Program-made: the position numbers and the translations under genes
Notes under the pieces: generated by a model
Database searches by the model: none
Told to the model about the DNA's origin: nothing
The model's input: only the letters and a program-made list of their open reading frames with translations
Assembly: GCA_019925795.1 (NCBI GenBank)
Contig: CM034306.1
Span: 52,384,758 to 52,448,757 of the forward strand
Direction: 5' to 3'
Length of the DNA: 64,000 nucleotides
Origin: Dendrobium chrysotoxum
Lineage: Eukaryota; Streptophyta; Magnoliopsida; Asparagales; Orchidaceae
Part shown: positions 49,405-60,751 of the stretch, piece by piece
Position numbering within the stretch: position 1 is the first letter of the stretch
Layout of the letters: each line of letters begins with the position of its first letter

Positions 49405-49734
49405 TCACGCAAACTACTGTTTTTGAATGTCTTCATTACAGACAAATATATACTGGAAAGAGATTTCCAGTCTGCTGCCTTTTCAGTTTTCAGCTTCGGC
49501 GCCATCTTTGTATATTTGCTCGTCTTTGTATTAGCGAATTTATTTTGATATATAACCGTGTAATTGTCATGAACTGGTCGAGTTTAAGCTTGCCTACAAA
49601 TACTGCTCTCATAGTTAATGAATGAATATCTTAATGCAGAATATTTGCTCAGTTTTTCCTTAATATAAACTTCATATTCGCAATTTTCTCAACATCTCAC
49701 ATTTTTCAAGTAGTTTTATGGGGCTGGTTGATTT
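49405..49734 (+). other. LACS 3' UTR and downstream boundary
   Basis: Follows the TGA stop at 49402-49404. T-rich, with AATGAATGAATATC and CTTAATATAAAC as possible polyadenylation signals near 49617-49665. The relic with LTR-like repeats begins near 49735. Confidence 0.5.
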
Positions 49735-51666
49735 GAAGACATGCGCCAGTGATTGGCAGTTGGATGATGGTAGTCGAGCGATGGCAATCAAACAATGGTA
49801 ATTAGGCGACAATGATCAACGATTAGACAAGGTAGTTAGGTGATGGCGATAGCTGTAGGTGATCATAGGCGTCGAACATCAAGCAGAGCTCTAGAGTTCT
49901 TTAGATTTCCAAGCTCTCTCCCAACTCAAGTCCATATCGTCTTCATGTGGAGAATGGGGGTATATTAATAGTATTTTTAGAGCAAGTACTTTGAAAATTT
50001 TAACCAAAATTTTATAACACTTCATCAAATGACTTATATTAAATCCTTCAATCATACAATGTTTCATCAGCATTAAGTCTTTTAATGGCCTCATAATCAA
50101 GTGATATTATGTTTGTTGGATTCATCGTATCGAGCCGCTCATTTTGCCTATAGACGCATGCAAGATTTGGAGACTATTTGATCCTCTACGTCCCAAAACA
50201 TTTTACTATCTTTTAAGAACTTTATTTGGGCTCATTTAGATTCAGATCAAATCACATTTAATGTCGTTGGTATGTCTTATCTAAACGCTCAATTTGACTA
50301 CAATGTTGTTGAAATCTGACTACGAATGATTCTGAATTTAATTCTGAAAGTTTTTAACACAAATATTGTATCAAAATTAGTAATGATCAAAGTAAATTTC
50401 TTAAGGCAGATCATTTGCCTGTATTTTCAGACATTGAACTCTATGTCATTTAAAAATATGTATTTAATCTTCGAGATAATGTATAAGCACGAAATTGTAA
50501 TTTTGAAAAAATTAAAAGGCAGAACCAGTACTTGGACGTCAACATGGACCTTCATAGGGATTGTGAAATAAATAAATTTACTAAAATTATAAATTCAACT
50601 TTTCTTGAAGTCGGTGCATCAATTGAAGAAAAAATTATTAAAAAAAATTTGCCCCAAATTATTCAAATTTGCTTGATCGTGGGGGCTTCGTAAGGCTCTA
50701 AAAATGTCAAAACTGAATCCAAAATATCAATAAAATTATGTAAGACATATTCAGACACAAAATCAAACCAGGATGGATTGTGTCAACCGGCCGACCAATC
50801 GTCGCCACAACGAATGGTGTGCATGCGCGCAAACACGTAGTTGCGCAAAATTATTGAGCATGTATGCCCACAAGGGCACATGGGTCCAAGTGTGTGTGCG
50901 GTTGTGTAGGTGCCTATGTGCGCAAAAGCGTGAGCACACTGATCTGCTACTACAATAACCGCCCTTTTATGAATCTTGCTTCTTTAATATTCTTCTTGTT
51001 TCTGTATGAATCTTTAGAATTTTGATCTAATTTTTAAATTAGATGATCTCGGGTATATTTGTGTTTTTCCCAAATAATTTCATAGTAAAATTTTATCATT
51101 TTTATTTGTAGAAGAATTTTTATTTTGACTGTCATGATGCTTAAATTGCAACATTTCTGTCTTCATTGCATTTTTGTAGTCTATTCATTCATAAAAAAAT
51201 TTCAAAATTCTTTTGGATGTAGATTGCATTTTTATGAAATTTTTTTCACGTAAAACATTATTGTTTATTGAGATAGAAAACTCATAAGCCGTCATTCTGT
51301 AAAATCTATCTTTTTCTGATTTTTGAATTCAAGAATTTCTTATGATTTATATATCAGTCCAAATTACTTTAACTTTTGTAAAGATGCCCCTTAATATGTA
51401 AATCTCTTATAATTTAAAAAAAAAATTTAAAGTATCTTTTGCTGTAAAAATTCTTGAATGACTGTTAGTTGAATTTCTCACTATTTTACTTGCACTAAAA
51501 ATTCATTAAAAATTAGATACATGAATTTCTCACCATTTTTCTCTTTATACTTCATGTAATCCTTGTTGCAAAATTTAAAAATTTGTGATCATTGGTACTT
51601 TAATTTTTAATATTCCAATCAAAGAAGAATGCAGAAAATTTCAAGACCTCTTTCAGAAGCTCATAC

Positions 51667-51792
51667 ATGCCGAAAGAAGTTCGATTATTTTGCCCACAAG
51701 ATGTCAGACTAAAGAAGATAACTAGATCAACAAGAGTTGATGATGTGACATATACCACTACCGGTGATGCTATGGTGATTCTTCACTCCTAG
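51667..51792 (+). pseudogene. Antisense ORF start in the second gypsy relic
   Basis: Forty-one codons, MPKEVRLFCPQD ... RVDDVTYTTTGDAMVILHS, then TAG. VDDV.YTTTGDAMVILH parallels ADDVVSTITDDSLVIFH of the first element at the same relative place, opposite to pol. Nothing clear of the rest of the ORF follows. Confidence 0.55.
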
Positions 51793-51799
51793 TAGATTC

Positions 51800-52370
51800 G
51801 ATTGAGCCCATAGTCCTGACAATGATGCTCCGGTCTTCACCTAAAAGAGGTGTTGACTTTCCTTGTCAAACAATGGAACTTATAGATAATCAAGACATTC
51901 AATCCCAATAGTTAGGCTCTAGTCTTCCCTTGAAAGAGGCATTGACTGTCATCGTTGGGAGATGGGATTTAGAGATGATCAAGACTTTCAATCCCAACAA
52001 CAAGGCTCCAATCTTCCCCTCAAAAGAGGTGTTGGTTGTCTTCGTCTAGTGATCTAATTTGGAGGTAATCGAGGCTTTTAATTCCTACGATGAGGCTTCG
52101 ATCTTCTCCTGAAAGAGGCATTGCTTGTCCTCGTCCGGTGACTAGATTCAGAGGCGACCAAGACTTTTAGTTCCAACAAGATTCCAATCTTTCCTTGAAA
52201 GAGGCATTGATTGTCCTCATCAGATGATGGGATTTTGAGGTAATCAAGATTTTCAGTTCATACGATGAGGCTTCGATCTTCTCTTGAAAGAAGCATTGAT
52301 TGTCCTCATTTGGTGACAAAATTTTAAGGCAATCAAGGCCTACTTTTGCACTTCTTCTCAAAAGTTATAT
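51800..52370. repeat. Tandem array, ~89 bp unit
   Basis: Six units marked by (G/A)AAAGAGGCATTGATTGTCCT, starting at about 51843, 51932, 52022, 52111, 52197 and 52286. Each unit also carries GATGAGGCTTCGATCTTC and GTGA..AGATT...GAGG..ATCAAGAC phrases. Lies between the antisense ORF start and integrase. Confidence 0.9.
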
Positions 52371-52879
52371 TCCAACATTAATGATACAAGCATCAATGTT
52401 GATCTTAATGCCACTCTAATTATTTTGGACATGTTGTAGCCAAGTCAAAAAATATTTCTTAAAAACTAAATTCAAGAGAGAAGAGATCGCCCATTGAAAG
52501 CTGAGATAAGAGTTCGAAGGTTAAAATCTTCATAAGATTTTCTTGAGATGTTAATAAAGACTGTATTAATATCATGCAATGGTTTTGTATAGGGCTTGGA
52601 AATAAAACTTCTTATTTGCATAGATGTCTATTTCATCATGTATTAATACAAGTTTGACCAACATTTGTAATTAGGTTTTTGAAAGTAATGAAATTTTAAT
52701 CTTATGGATAATAGTAATCCGATGATCCGAAAACTTGCCTTGAGTAGGGAACTAAGCTTTCTTGGATGCCTACTTCAATGAGTACGATATAATTCTAACC
52801 AAGCTCTATATGATTGAAACAGGGTCATGAATAATTATTTTTTAGAAATATATCTTCCATGGATTGTTCATATGAGGCG

Positions 52880-53420
52880 ACACCTTAACTTGTGGCGGAA
52901 GATGTCAAGAGAAACATGCCAAGGATATTTGCATGTCTGAGATTATTTGTTAAAATATTATTTGATAACATTAACTTGTATGCAAGCGGTCAAGATAAAT
53001 CAACTAAGAATGTTTGACCATCCAAGATTATTTGTCTTAGCATCGCTCAATGTTGCTAACTTATATAGTAAAAAAAAATCCACCAAGGATATTTGACCTA
53101 TATGAGATTATTTATCAAAGCATTGATCGATGACATTAACATATATTGAAGATATCAAAAGAAATCTACCAAGAATATTTAAACTATCTAAAATTGTTTG
53201 TTAGAGCATTACTGATTGACATTAACTTGTATGAAAGTAGTCAAGAAAAATCTACCAAGGATGTCTGACCAATCCATGATTATTTTTAAAAAATTGCTCA
53301 ATGATGTTAATCTATGTGAAAGAGATCGAGTAAAATTCATCAAGGATATTTGATATATCTAAAATTGTTTGTCAGAGCATTTCTCAATGATATTGACCTA
53401 TGTGTAAGAGGTCAAATTGA
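52880..53420. repeat. Tandem array, ~85 bp unit
   Basis: Six units marked by ACCAAGGATATTTGAC.ATC and AGATTATTTGTCAGAGCATT, starting at about 52921, 53006, 53085, 53171, 53257 and 53342. Its sequence is unrelated to the 89 bp array 500 bp away. Confidence 0.88.
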
Positions 53421-53569
53421 ACCTCCTTAGGATAGATTGCACATTGATTGGGTTGATGTCATTTCTAGATCTTGGATATGACTTTACTCATGGAGTAGAA
53501 GTCTAACTAGGACTGTATATGAAATTTTATAAATGATAGTTCCTTGATAATATCTCTGAATATTTTCAG

Positions 53570-54500
53570 CATTCCAAATTCAAGGTAGCATCTTCCCATT
53601 TGAATATTTAAGTTTGAATGTTCCCAACTTGTTTATAGCAACCACCACGACGTGAAAGTTTATAGTCCCTCCCAGAGAGGTGTAAGTTTATTGTGTTGGG
53701 ATTCCCTTCGCATTAGCTTCAAGAATTTGTAAGACAAACTCTAACGAAGATAGTTTAGGGTATCACCCTTCGATTAAAGTGACGCGTTATTCGTTGATAA
53801 TAGAAAGCACTCTAAGAGAAGCTACATCATGTGTTTCTGGAAGAAGAACAAGATTTTAATAGAGCACATCCTCATTATTAGTCACATCAAAAGTTTGGAC
53901 CGCCGAGCTTGGCACACCAATATCAACAAGATAATTGCTTATGTATTGAAACATAAATGATAAGATGCTTCACCTGTTGGAGTTCTTATAGTCGTGCAAT
54001 AAGTCTAGAATACATTGGAAATTTCTTCAGCCCATGTCCCTCATAGACTTTTCAATGCGTGCTCTTAATCTTTAAGAATGATTCAATTTGTTACTTCTAC
54101 TTGTCCATTCATTTGAGGATGTGCAACAACCATGTTGAACCAGTTGAATATGAAAATTTTTGCAAAAAAAATGTAGCATTTGCTTTATTTTGTGAGTGGC
54201 TCAGGTTCCATCCACCTGGGTTGATGGTTCTTACCACTGACTACTTCACCCTATCCTATAGCTATGGGAAAAGGTCCTATGATGTCTATCTATGACCCAT
54301 TAAGCGAAGGGCCAGAGATTTTGAATAGATAAAAGTTTCACAGGTGAAACATGAGGGAGATAAGATAAGAAATGCATTTGACAATTGGTGCATTTTGAAA
54401 CAAAGTCTATTGCATTATGTTTTATTGTTGGCCAGTAATATCCTTGTCTTAAGATTTTTTGAGCGAATGTTTTGCTTCCCAAGTGTTCCCCAAAGCTCAT
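53570..54500 (-). pseudogene. Integrase of the second gypsy relic, decayed
   Basis: The minus strand starts in the zinc-binding region (GEHLGSKTFAQKILRQGYYW, then CTNCQ). It continues with a decayed core containing VVAHPQMNGQVEVTN (the usual HPQTNGQxExxN), WAEEISNVF and RTPTGEASYHLCF, and ends with a LWEG.. and INKLGTFKL block near 53600-53680. Several frameshifts and stops, and a likely internal deletion in the core, are present. Confidence 0.85.
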
Positions 54501-54520
54501 AAAAAAAAACTATAAATAAA

Positions 54521-55359
54521 CGAGGCACAAATAGCATATATATCAAAATCATATGGTAGAATATGTATTTATCATTCACTTGCAGGAAAATAAATCATCT
54601 TAATATTAAATTATAATGCATGTTCAGTATAAAGCAAACTGTGAATGGTTAAAATGCTCAATTCATGGTCCAAAGCATTGATCATGTGAATGACTATATA
54701 ATTTGGACTTGTGAAGATAGAACCCCAATTTGACTACTCAAAATATACATTTATAACCAAATATATACTCACAGAACAACTCAGAACGTACATTTGCACT
54801 ATCCATCAATCTATTTTAGCTACTTAAAGAAGAATTTCACAGTAAAAGCTAAAGAAGCATACAGATATAATTCCAAATAACCAAATCACAATCTTTAACC
54901 TTCCAAAATAAATCAAGAAGGTAGTTAAACATATCATACGCAGAACTGTGAAAATATTCAAAGGAGGGAATAAAGAGATTAGATTTATACGAAAAAGCTT
55001 CTTAAATCAGCAACCGAAGTTTCTTTCACCCATCTCTAACTTGAATCATTTTATCTAGTATGTGTAAGAAGAAATGTGAAGCACACAAACAAAGTAACAG
55101 CAAAGTGCAAACTCATCACGCACAGATTTAGATGAGAGAGGGTCACAAGTTGGAGAAACAAACAGAGAAAGCATACCGTGCGAGATGAGATGAAACATAA
55201 AAAGCATAATGTGGCCACTTGAGCTTAGCCGATAGTCGGAGTAGAGGAACCTCGACGCCGTTTTGGCTGGTCTTCACATGGGGCTGGGTCGCTCGATCCT
55301 TAAACCCTAGGCGTTGCGTGGAAGCTGAAAGCGTATGAGTCGGGAGTCGGACTCATGCG
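54521..55359. other. Intergenic, nothing recognised
   Basis: AT-rich DNA between the gypsy relic and the hAT-like element. No ORF, repeat or RNA gene supported. Confidence 0.6.
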
Positions 55360-56104
55360 GTGTAAACGAATCGAGGCTCGCCAGCCAAATTGGAAGCTAT
55401 AATTCGAGTTCGAGCCCGAGTGGAGCTCAAAGGGCGTGTTTGAGCTGAGCTCGTACAATAAAGACAAGATCATGAGCCAGCACACGAGACACAAGCTCGC
55501 AACAAATGAACCGGTCGACCGCCAATGAGATCACTATCATATAAGAAGGCGTTGATGTTGCATTTTTTTCCATCGAGCTTTCCTGAGGAGCGTTGACTGT
55601 CGAGTGATCACAGCCAGAGAAGAAGCATTGTACTTTTTTTCCTATGGAGAAAAAGACGTTGAAGCTAATAAATTTTTAAAGACGTTGAAGCTAATAAATT
55701 TTTATGCTACAAAGCCGTTTTAGAAAACATTAAAAAAAAGCTGCCCAAAAAAAGTCTTAATTGAAGTAATTAATGATGCAGTTTTTTTTCCTAGGAAATA
55801 AATCCTAATAATTTTTATGAAAGCTGCTGGTTGCTTTAGGCTGTCGCTTTTGTTTTATTATTTTGGAGGAATGGCAGCCTTAATTATTTTTTAATGTTTC
55901 AATTTAATGAAAGTGATAATTATTTAAAAAAAATTCTCACAGCTCACAAGCTTGACAGTCGAGCCTCGTCAAGCTCACACTCGAGCTTGTTTAACACAAG
56001 AGCTCGAGTTTAAGCTCGAGCTCGTGGCTCAATAAGCTCAACTCACGAGCTCATCAAGTCAAATTTAAGCCAACTCAAGAGCTTATTCGGCTCATTTACA
56101 CCAA
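55360..56104. mobile_element. hAT-like non-autonomous element
   Basis: Left end CGGTGTAAACGAATCGAGGC; the right end, read in reverse, is TGGTGTAAATGAGCCGAATA. Both ends match the GGTGTAAACGAGCCGA terminus of a common class of small plant hAT elements, and the interior is rich in GAGCTCGAG words near both ends. No 8-bp target duplication is evident. The middle (55560-55930) may hold a further insertion. Confidence 0.55.
55652..55703. repeat. Perfect 26-bp tandem duplication
   Basis: AAAGACGTTGAAGCTAATAA followed by ATTTTT occurs twice in a row without mismatch, inside the hAT-like element. The lack of mismatches suggests a recent event. Confidence 0.95.
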
Positions 56105-56849
56105 TCACAATATATGAACTAACTTATATGGTTGTTTGGATGCTAATAGATTTTAATTTAGTAGGATTTATCCAATAAATTTGAGTTTAATAAATTCGAT
56201 TAGAGTTAAATTCTAAAAATTATGTAGCAACATAGTTAATATATTTTGTGAAATTATTTGACAATATAATTTAGAATTTAAAATGATTATTTGAAATATG
56301 AGTTATATAGATATTAAATAAAATAATAATAATTACCAAAACTCATGTCTTTACATAAAGCATTGGAGATAATTATTTAATTTCTAATTAAGTGTTAATT
56401 TAATCATAATTTGATTACTAATTATAGCAATAGTTATCTAATTTAATAAGCATTTGTTCATGGCTTGACAGGATTCTTTATTACAAGGACCTGATTCACA
56501 CTTTTAATATAGAACTTTTCTACATCTTCAAAGCAATGATCAATTATACTCTTGCTTCTAACACTTGGCTCGTGAATTCACTACAAGTTGTATCAAAATG
56601 AGGGGAGTTGCAATAACTTCCTCTCTTCCTACCCTGGCAAGATATGAATTTAATGGAATGTCGAGAGTCTTTAACCATTCTTTGCTCCTATCCACACAAA
56701 CAATCAAATTATTCATGGTCAGGTCATTGTTGGGAGCCTTCAACCAATCTGTTCATCTGTGGTTTATGCCTCTAATGCTCAAGCTGGCATATCTCACCTA
56801 TGGAATATCGTCATTGATGTTGAGGGCATTATAAGCTCTTCAAACCAGC
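56105..56849. other. Intergenic, AT-rich
   Basis: No recognisable gene. The overlapping ORFs near 56558-56834 on both strands show no family motif. It could include eroded 5' parts of the adjoining LINE. Confidence 0.5.
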
Positions 56850-57861
56850 CTTGAGCTATGATTAGGGATGTTAACTATTGTAGGCATTATAAAGAAAAGT
56901 GTGAAGGAATCATATTCCTAACAACAAATTTTTGGTATTCAATAATATGATCTTTGATGCTACTATTAAAGTCCTAACCTCTATTGGTCTTTCCAACACC
57001 TAGTTCAATAAGGCAATATCAAATTAGAATGTGTTTTGGTAAATGAAGCCTGGTTGGACCATTTTTCCTACCTTATTCTATGGGGTTGAAAGCCCCAGAT
57101 GCTTCAACCACTCCCTATTGATTGTCCACACAAATTAACCTCATACATGCAACAATAGATTTCTCTAATAAGAATTGCTGGTCTAAACTACCTCCATTCT
57201 AAGGAAGCTTTGCAAGTGGCCTTTTATAGCAACCACAATATAGATCCTATAGCCTCTCTTTATGCTAAGTTTCCTCTACAATTAGAGAATTGCATTCCCA
57301 ACAAGCTAGCTGCTTTACTTTTGGGGGAAGCCCTCTCCTACTCTTGCTCTTATTGGGCCTCTTGGAGGAAAAGCTAAATGGTTAATTAATGGTGAAGAAC
57401 TTAAATTCTTATGTGGGAGAATAAAAGGAAGTACTATAATTTTCATCTCCATTGGATACCTTTTCTCCAATCCTTTTGAAATTGTTGAAACTATCACCTC
57501 ACATTTTAAAATCTTGTTCAATCCTCCCAACAATACATCTTGCAACACAATCTCCTCCCCTATATAAAATGTTATCCACCCCGACATCTGATCCCCTTGC
57601 TTATTGCCCCAATCATAGATGATGAAACAAAAGGAATTATTTTATTCATCTTGCTGGGATTTTATTGGTGAGCAAGTTTATAAGATTGTTAAACATTTTT
57701 TAGTAAAAGCTACTAGGTAGATATTACTTTTTTCCAAGAAAAAGCATCATGCAGAGATTTTTTATTACAAACCTATATCTCTCTATAACATATATTTACA
57801 AAAGTATTGAAAATATTCTTGATTTGAGGATCAAACTTATCATTCCATATATTATTCATCT
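56850..57861 (+). pseudogene. Old L1-type LINE, 5' part (split by a younger LINE)
   Basis: Shifting frames give the endonuclease end (LECVLVNEAWLDHF), a segment matching the region before RT (FIGEQVYKIVKHFL), and the RT block YYKPISLYNIY (usual FRPISLCNVIYK). The ORF is broken at many places. It is cut at 57861 by the younger LINE and resumes at 62279-62292 in the same frame. Confidence 0.7.
57849..57861. repeat. LINE target site duplication, left copy
   Basis: ATATTATTCATCT, repeated at 62279-62291 after the poly-A tail. The first A of the right copy may instead belong to the tail, so the duplication is 12 or 13 bp. Confidence 0.88.
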
Positions 57862-58119
57862 GGGAGCAATAAGGAGTTGGATTCAGTGGTTAGTGGTGTT
57901 GTTCGGGAGAAGGGAGGGGTTTGTAATGACTAGTGCAGTAACAAATGTGATGCTATTTTGGTGAAGGAGATTGGTAATGTTGGTGAGTTAACTAAGGTTA
58001 AGCTTGCTAAAGAACTTAGGTCCTTAGGACCTATCAAAAATGTATCCCATGGTAGAAATTTAGAAGGTGGGTGTGTCAGAAAGAAGGATGGGGGCACTTC
58101 CCCTAAGGTTTTTAAATGA
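57862..58119 (+). pseudogene. LINE ORF1, C-terminal end
   Basis: Open from the 5' truncation point in the frame that ends at TGA 58117-58119, except for one TAG near 57929. Reads CDAILVKEIGNVGELTKVKL and GTSPKVFK before the stop. The upstream DUF4283 and zinc-knuckle parts of ORF1 are missing because of truncation. Confidence 0.65.
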
Positions 58120-59360
58120 ATTCCATTGCTTTTTGGAATTGTAGTGGGGTTAAGAAGAAGAAAGCCTCTCTATACCTTAGGGAGTTCATTAAAGATTTTA
58201 ACGTTTTGTTTGTGGGGTTGGTGGAGACTAAAATCAATGCTTTTGATAAAGTCTCCTTTGAGAAGATTATGGGACTGGATTGGGATTTTTTTCTTCTTCC
58301 ATCAGAAGGGTTATCTGGAGGTATTATGATCTTATGGAGATCTGATTTGGCTTTATTTTCGGTCATTAAGACGTCAAATCAATGTGTTATTGGAGACCTG
58401 AATATCTTTAATAAGGGTGTGTGGATGATATCTACGGTTTATGGGAGTAAGGAGGTTTTGAAGAGGAGGAGGTTATGGGATTGTATTCAGGAGTTTGCTC
58501 ATAGGAAAGTCCCTTCGGTGGTGGGAGGGGATTTCAACTGTATTTTGTCATAAGATGAGAAAAGAGGTGGAAGGAAATTTGTTTTTTCTCAAGGGCCGAA
58601 GGAAATGGTTAACTTTATGAATGAGAATGACTTCCATGAAGTTGGTATTGTTGGACCAAGGTTCACTTGGTGTAACAATAAGATTGGTGGGGGGACGGAT
58701 ATTGGAGAGATTGGACAAGTGCTTGCTTAACTCTTTAGCCATTGATTGTATCCAGGTGGCAGTGGTAAGATATATTGCCAGAGTAGCTTCTGATCACAGT
58801 CCTATTGTTCTGAAGATTTTTTATACTTCTTCTAGGAAGAAGGGGTTTTTGAAATTTAAAGGTGTTTGGTTATCCTACAAAGTTTCAGCTCATATCATTG
58901 ATAAGGTTTGGAAGAAGGAGTTTAGTGGGGATGAAATGCAAATTTTGAATAAGAAGTGCAAAAGAGCTTTGAAAGATCTGTTCTATTGGAGCAAGACTAA
59001 GTTAAGGGAGTTCTCTATTGAAAAAGATAGGCTAAAGTCTGAGATTTATCAGCTTCAAGAGGAGGAAGCTAATGCTGGAGGTTTGAGTGATGAAAAAGTT
59101 TGGTTGCTCAGATCTAAAGTCATGGAACTGAATGTTATTCTTGGTCGCTTGAATACTTGGTAGAAGCAGAGAGCTAAAGTAAATTGGATTGAAGAGGGGG
59201 ACTCCAATACAAAGTTTTTTCATGCTTTTGCAAATGTTAGGAAGAATGGGAATTGGATTCATCAAATTAAAATCACAAATGGGATTTTAACCAAGGATCC
59301 AAAGGAGGTGGAAGACGTGTTCTATAGTTTTTTCAGAAGAAATGGGAAGAGAGGGTTTGC
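58116..59360 (+). pseudogene. LINE ORF2: AP-type endonuclease domain and linker
   Basis: The endonuclease nicks target DNA to prime reverse transcription. Starts MNSIAFWNCSGVKKKKASLY; then VGLVETKINAFD (catalytic Glu), VVGGDFNCILS (GDFN box), GPRFTWCNN, LERLDKCLLNS, and VASDHSPIVL (SDH box). A stop follows GDFNCILS at 58551-58553, the frame shifts near 58700, and a TAG interrupts at 59161-59163. The linker RAKVNWIEEGDSNTKFFHAF, typical of plant L1, follows in the same frame. Confidence 0.9.
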
Positions 59361-60751
59361 TTGCTGGAGAATTGGCCGCCTCCCTGGAAGGTTTTATCAA
59401 CTGAAGACAAAGTAGGATTGGATGCAGATCTCTCGATTTCTGAAATCCTGGATGTGGTAAGGATGCTGGGTAATAACAAGGCACCGGGTTGTGATGGAAT
59501 AACTTACTCCTTTTTCAAAGCTTATTGGAGTATTGTAGGAGAGGATGTGTGTAGAGCAGTAAAGAGATTCTTTCTTCAGGAAAGATGTGTAAAGATTGGA
59601 AGGACACATTTGTGGTCCTTATTCCCAAGACTAATAATCCGGTGACTCCATCTAGTTTTCATCCTATTAGCCTTTGTAATTCTATTTATAAGATTGTGGC
59701 TAAGCTCTTATTGAACAGATTGTTGATGGTTATTCCAAAGATTATATCTGAAGAACAGGTGGCTTTTGTGAGAGGTAGATCTATATCGGACCATTTATTA
59801 CTTGCTCAGAAGGTATTCAATAAAATAAGGTTCTCTAAAGCTAACAATGGATTGTTGGCTATCAAGCTGGATATGGAGCAAGCATACGATAGTATGTGTT
59901 GGGCTACTCTTAACAAGATGATGATTCTTATGGGTTTTCCCGAAAGATATTTGAAGTTGGTGATGGAATGTATCGTCGAGCTGAGATTCTCTATCCTTAT
60001 CAATGGTGGTTGTACTAAATGGATTAAGGGAGAGAGTGGTTTCCGACAAGGATGTCCACTCTCACCTTTTCTATTTATCATTTGTTCTCAATTACTTTCT
60101 AACAGTTTTTTCAATAAGGGCATGGATTTAGGTATTAATATTGCTCTCAAGGAACATAAGATCTCTCATTTGCTCTATGCAGATGATGTACTATTATTTT
60201 CTGATGCTAGATTGAGAAGTATAAGGGAAATGAAGGCTATTGTTAGTGACTATTGCAGCTGGATCAGTCAAAGAATCAATTATAATAAATATGTTATGAT
60301 TTGTGGTAAAGTGGTTGATAGAAGGAGGAAGAAGAAAATGGCAAAGTTCTTAAGGTTCAAGGTGGTTGAAGAATTGGAGTATTTGGGAACAAAGGTTGCG
60401 TTAAGGAGGTTGAAGAAGGCTGATTTCCAAATTCTTATGGATAAGTCTATGAAGAAGTTGAATGCTTGGAGTAATAAATTTATTTCCTTGGCTGGGAGGT
60501 TAGTGTTGGTGAAATCTATGTTTATCAATCTTCTTGTATTCCTTATGTCACGCTAATTCATTCCTTTAAGCATTTTAAAGGGTTTTGAGAAACTTTGCAG
60601 GAATTATATTTGGAATAAGGTTGATGGTAGTCATGGGATGCACTATGTGGCTTGGGAAGTGCTTTGTAAACCGAAAGCTTTGGGAGGATGGGGTATCCAG
60701 TCGGCTTTGTCTAGCTTGGGTCCTTTAAGGGCTAAATTTGCATGAAATCTT
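59361..60751 (+). pseudogene. LINE ORF2: reverse transcriptase domain
   Basis: Begins with NNKAPGCDGITYSFFKAYW, shifts frame near 59580, then is open for 324 codons (59585-60556): FHPISLCNSIYKIVAKLLLN, QVAFVRGRSISDHLLLAQ, AIKLDMEQAYDSMCW, FRQGCPLSPFLF and the catalytic HLLYADDVLLFSD. Then come LEYLGTKVALRR and AGRLVLVKSMF. Stops at 60554-60556 and 60743-60745 break the stretch before the zf-RVT region. The catalytic YADD is intact. Confidence 0.93.

Larger units (their letters stand above)
49735..54520 (-). mobile_element. Gypsy relic related to the 5.7-21.9 kb element, minus strand
   Basis: Only the 3' half remains. From right to left: integrase (about 54500-53570), two tandem arrays, an antisense ORF start (51667-51792) and LTR-like sequence (about 49735-51000). 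The LTR part shares phrases with the right LTR of the first element (about 50225-50360 against 21640-21770), and the antisense ORF start matches 6127-6250 in its protein. The right end stops abruptly in the integrase zinc-binding region, so gag, RT and RNase H are gone. A GTGTGTGCGG/GCGCAA-rich block lies at 50770-50945. Confidence 0.75.

Noticed and set aside
50773..50958. 61-codon + strand ORF with many Cys residues
   Set aside because: It comes from a GTGTGCG/GCGCA-rich stretch of LTR-like sequence; no zinc-binding spacing is kept.
55300..55494. 64-codon minus-strand ORF
   Set aside because: It overlaps the end of the hAT-like element and shows no homology pattern.
58112..58366. Minus-strand ORFs across the LINE (58112-58366, 59798-60081, 60643-60975)
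   Set aside because: They are shadows of the endonuclease, RT and zf-RVT coding frames on the + strand.
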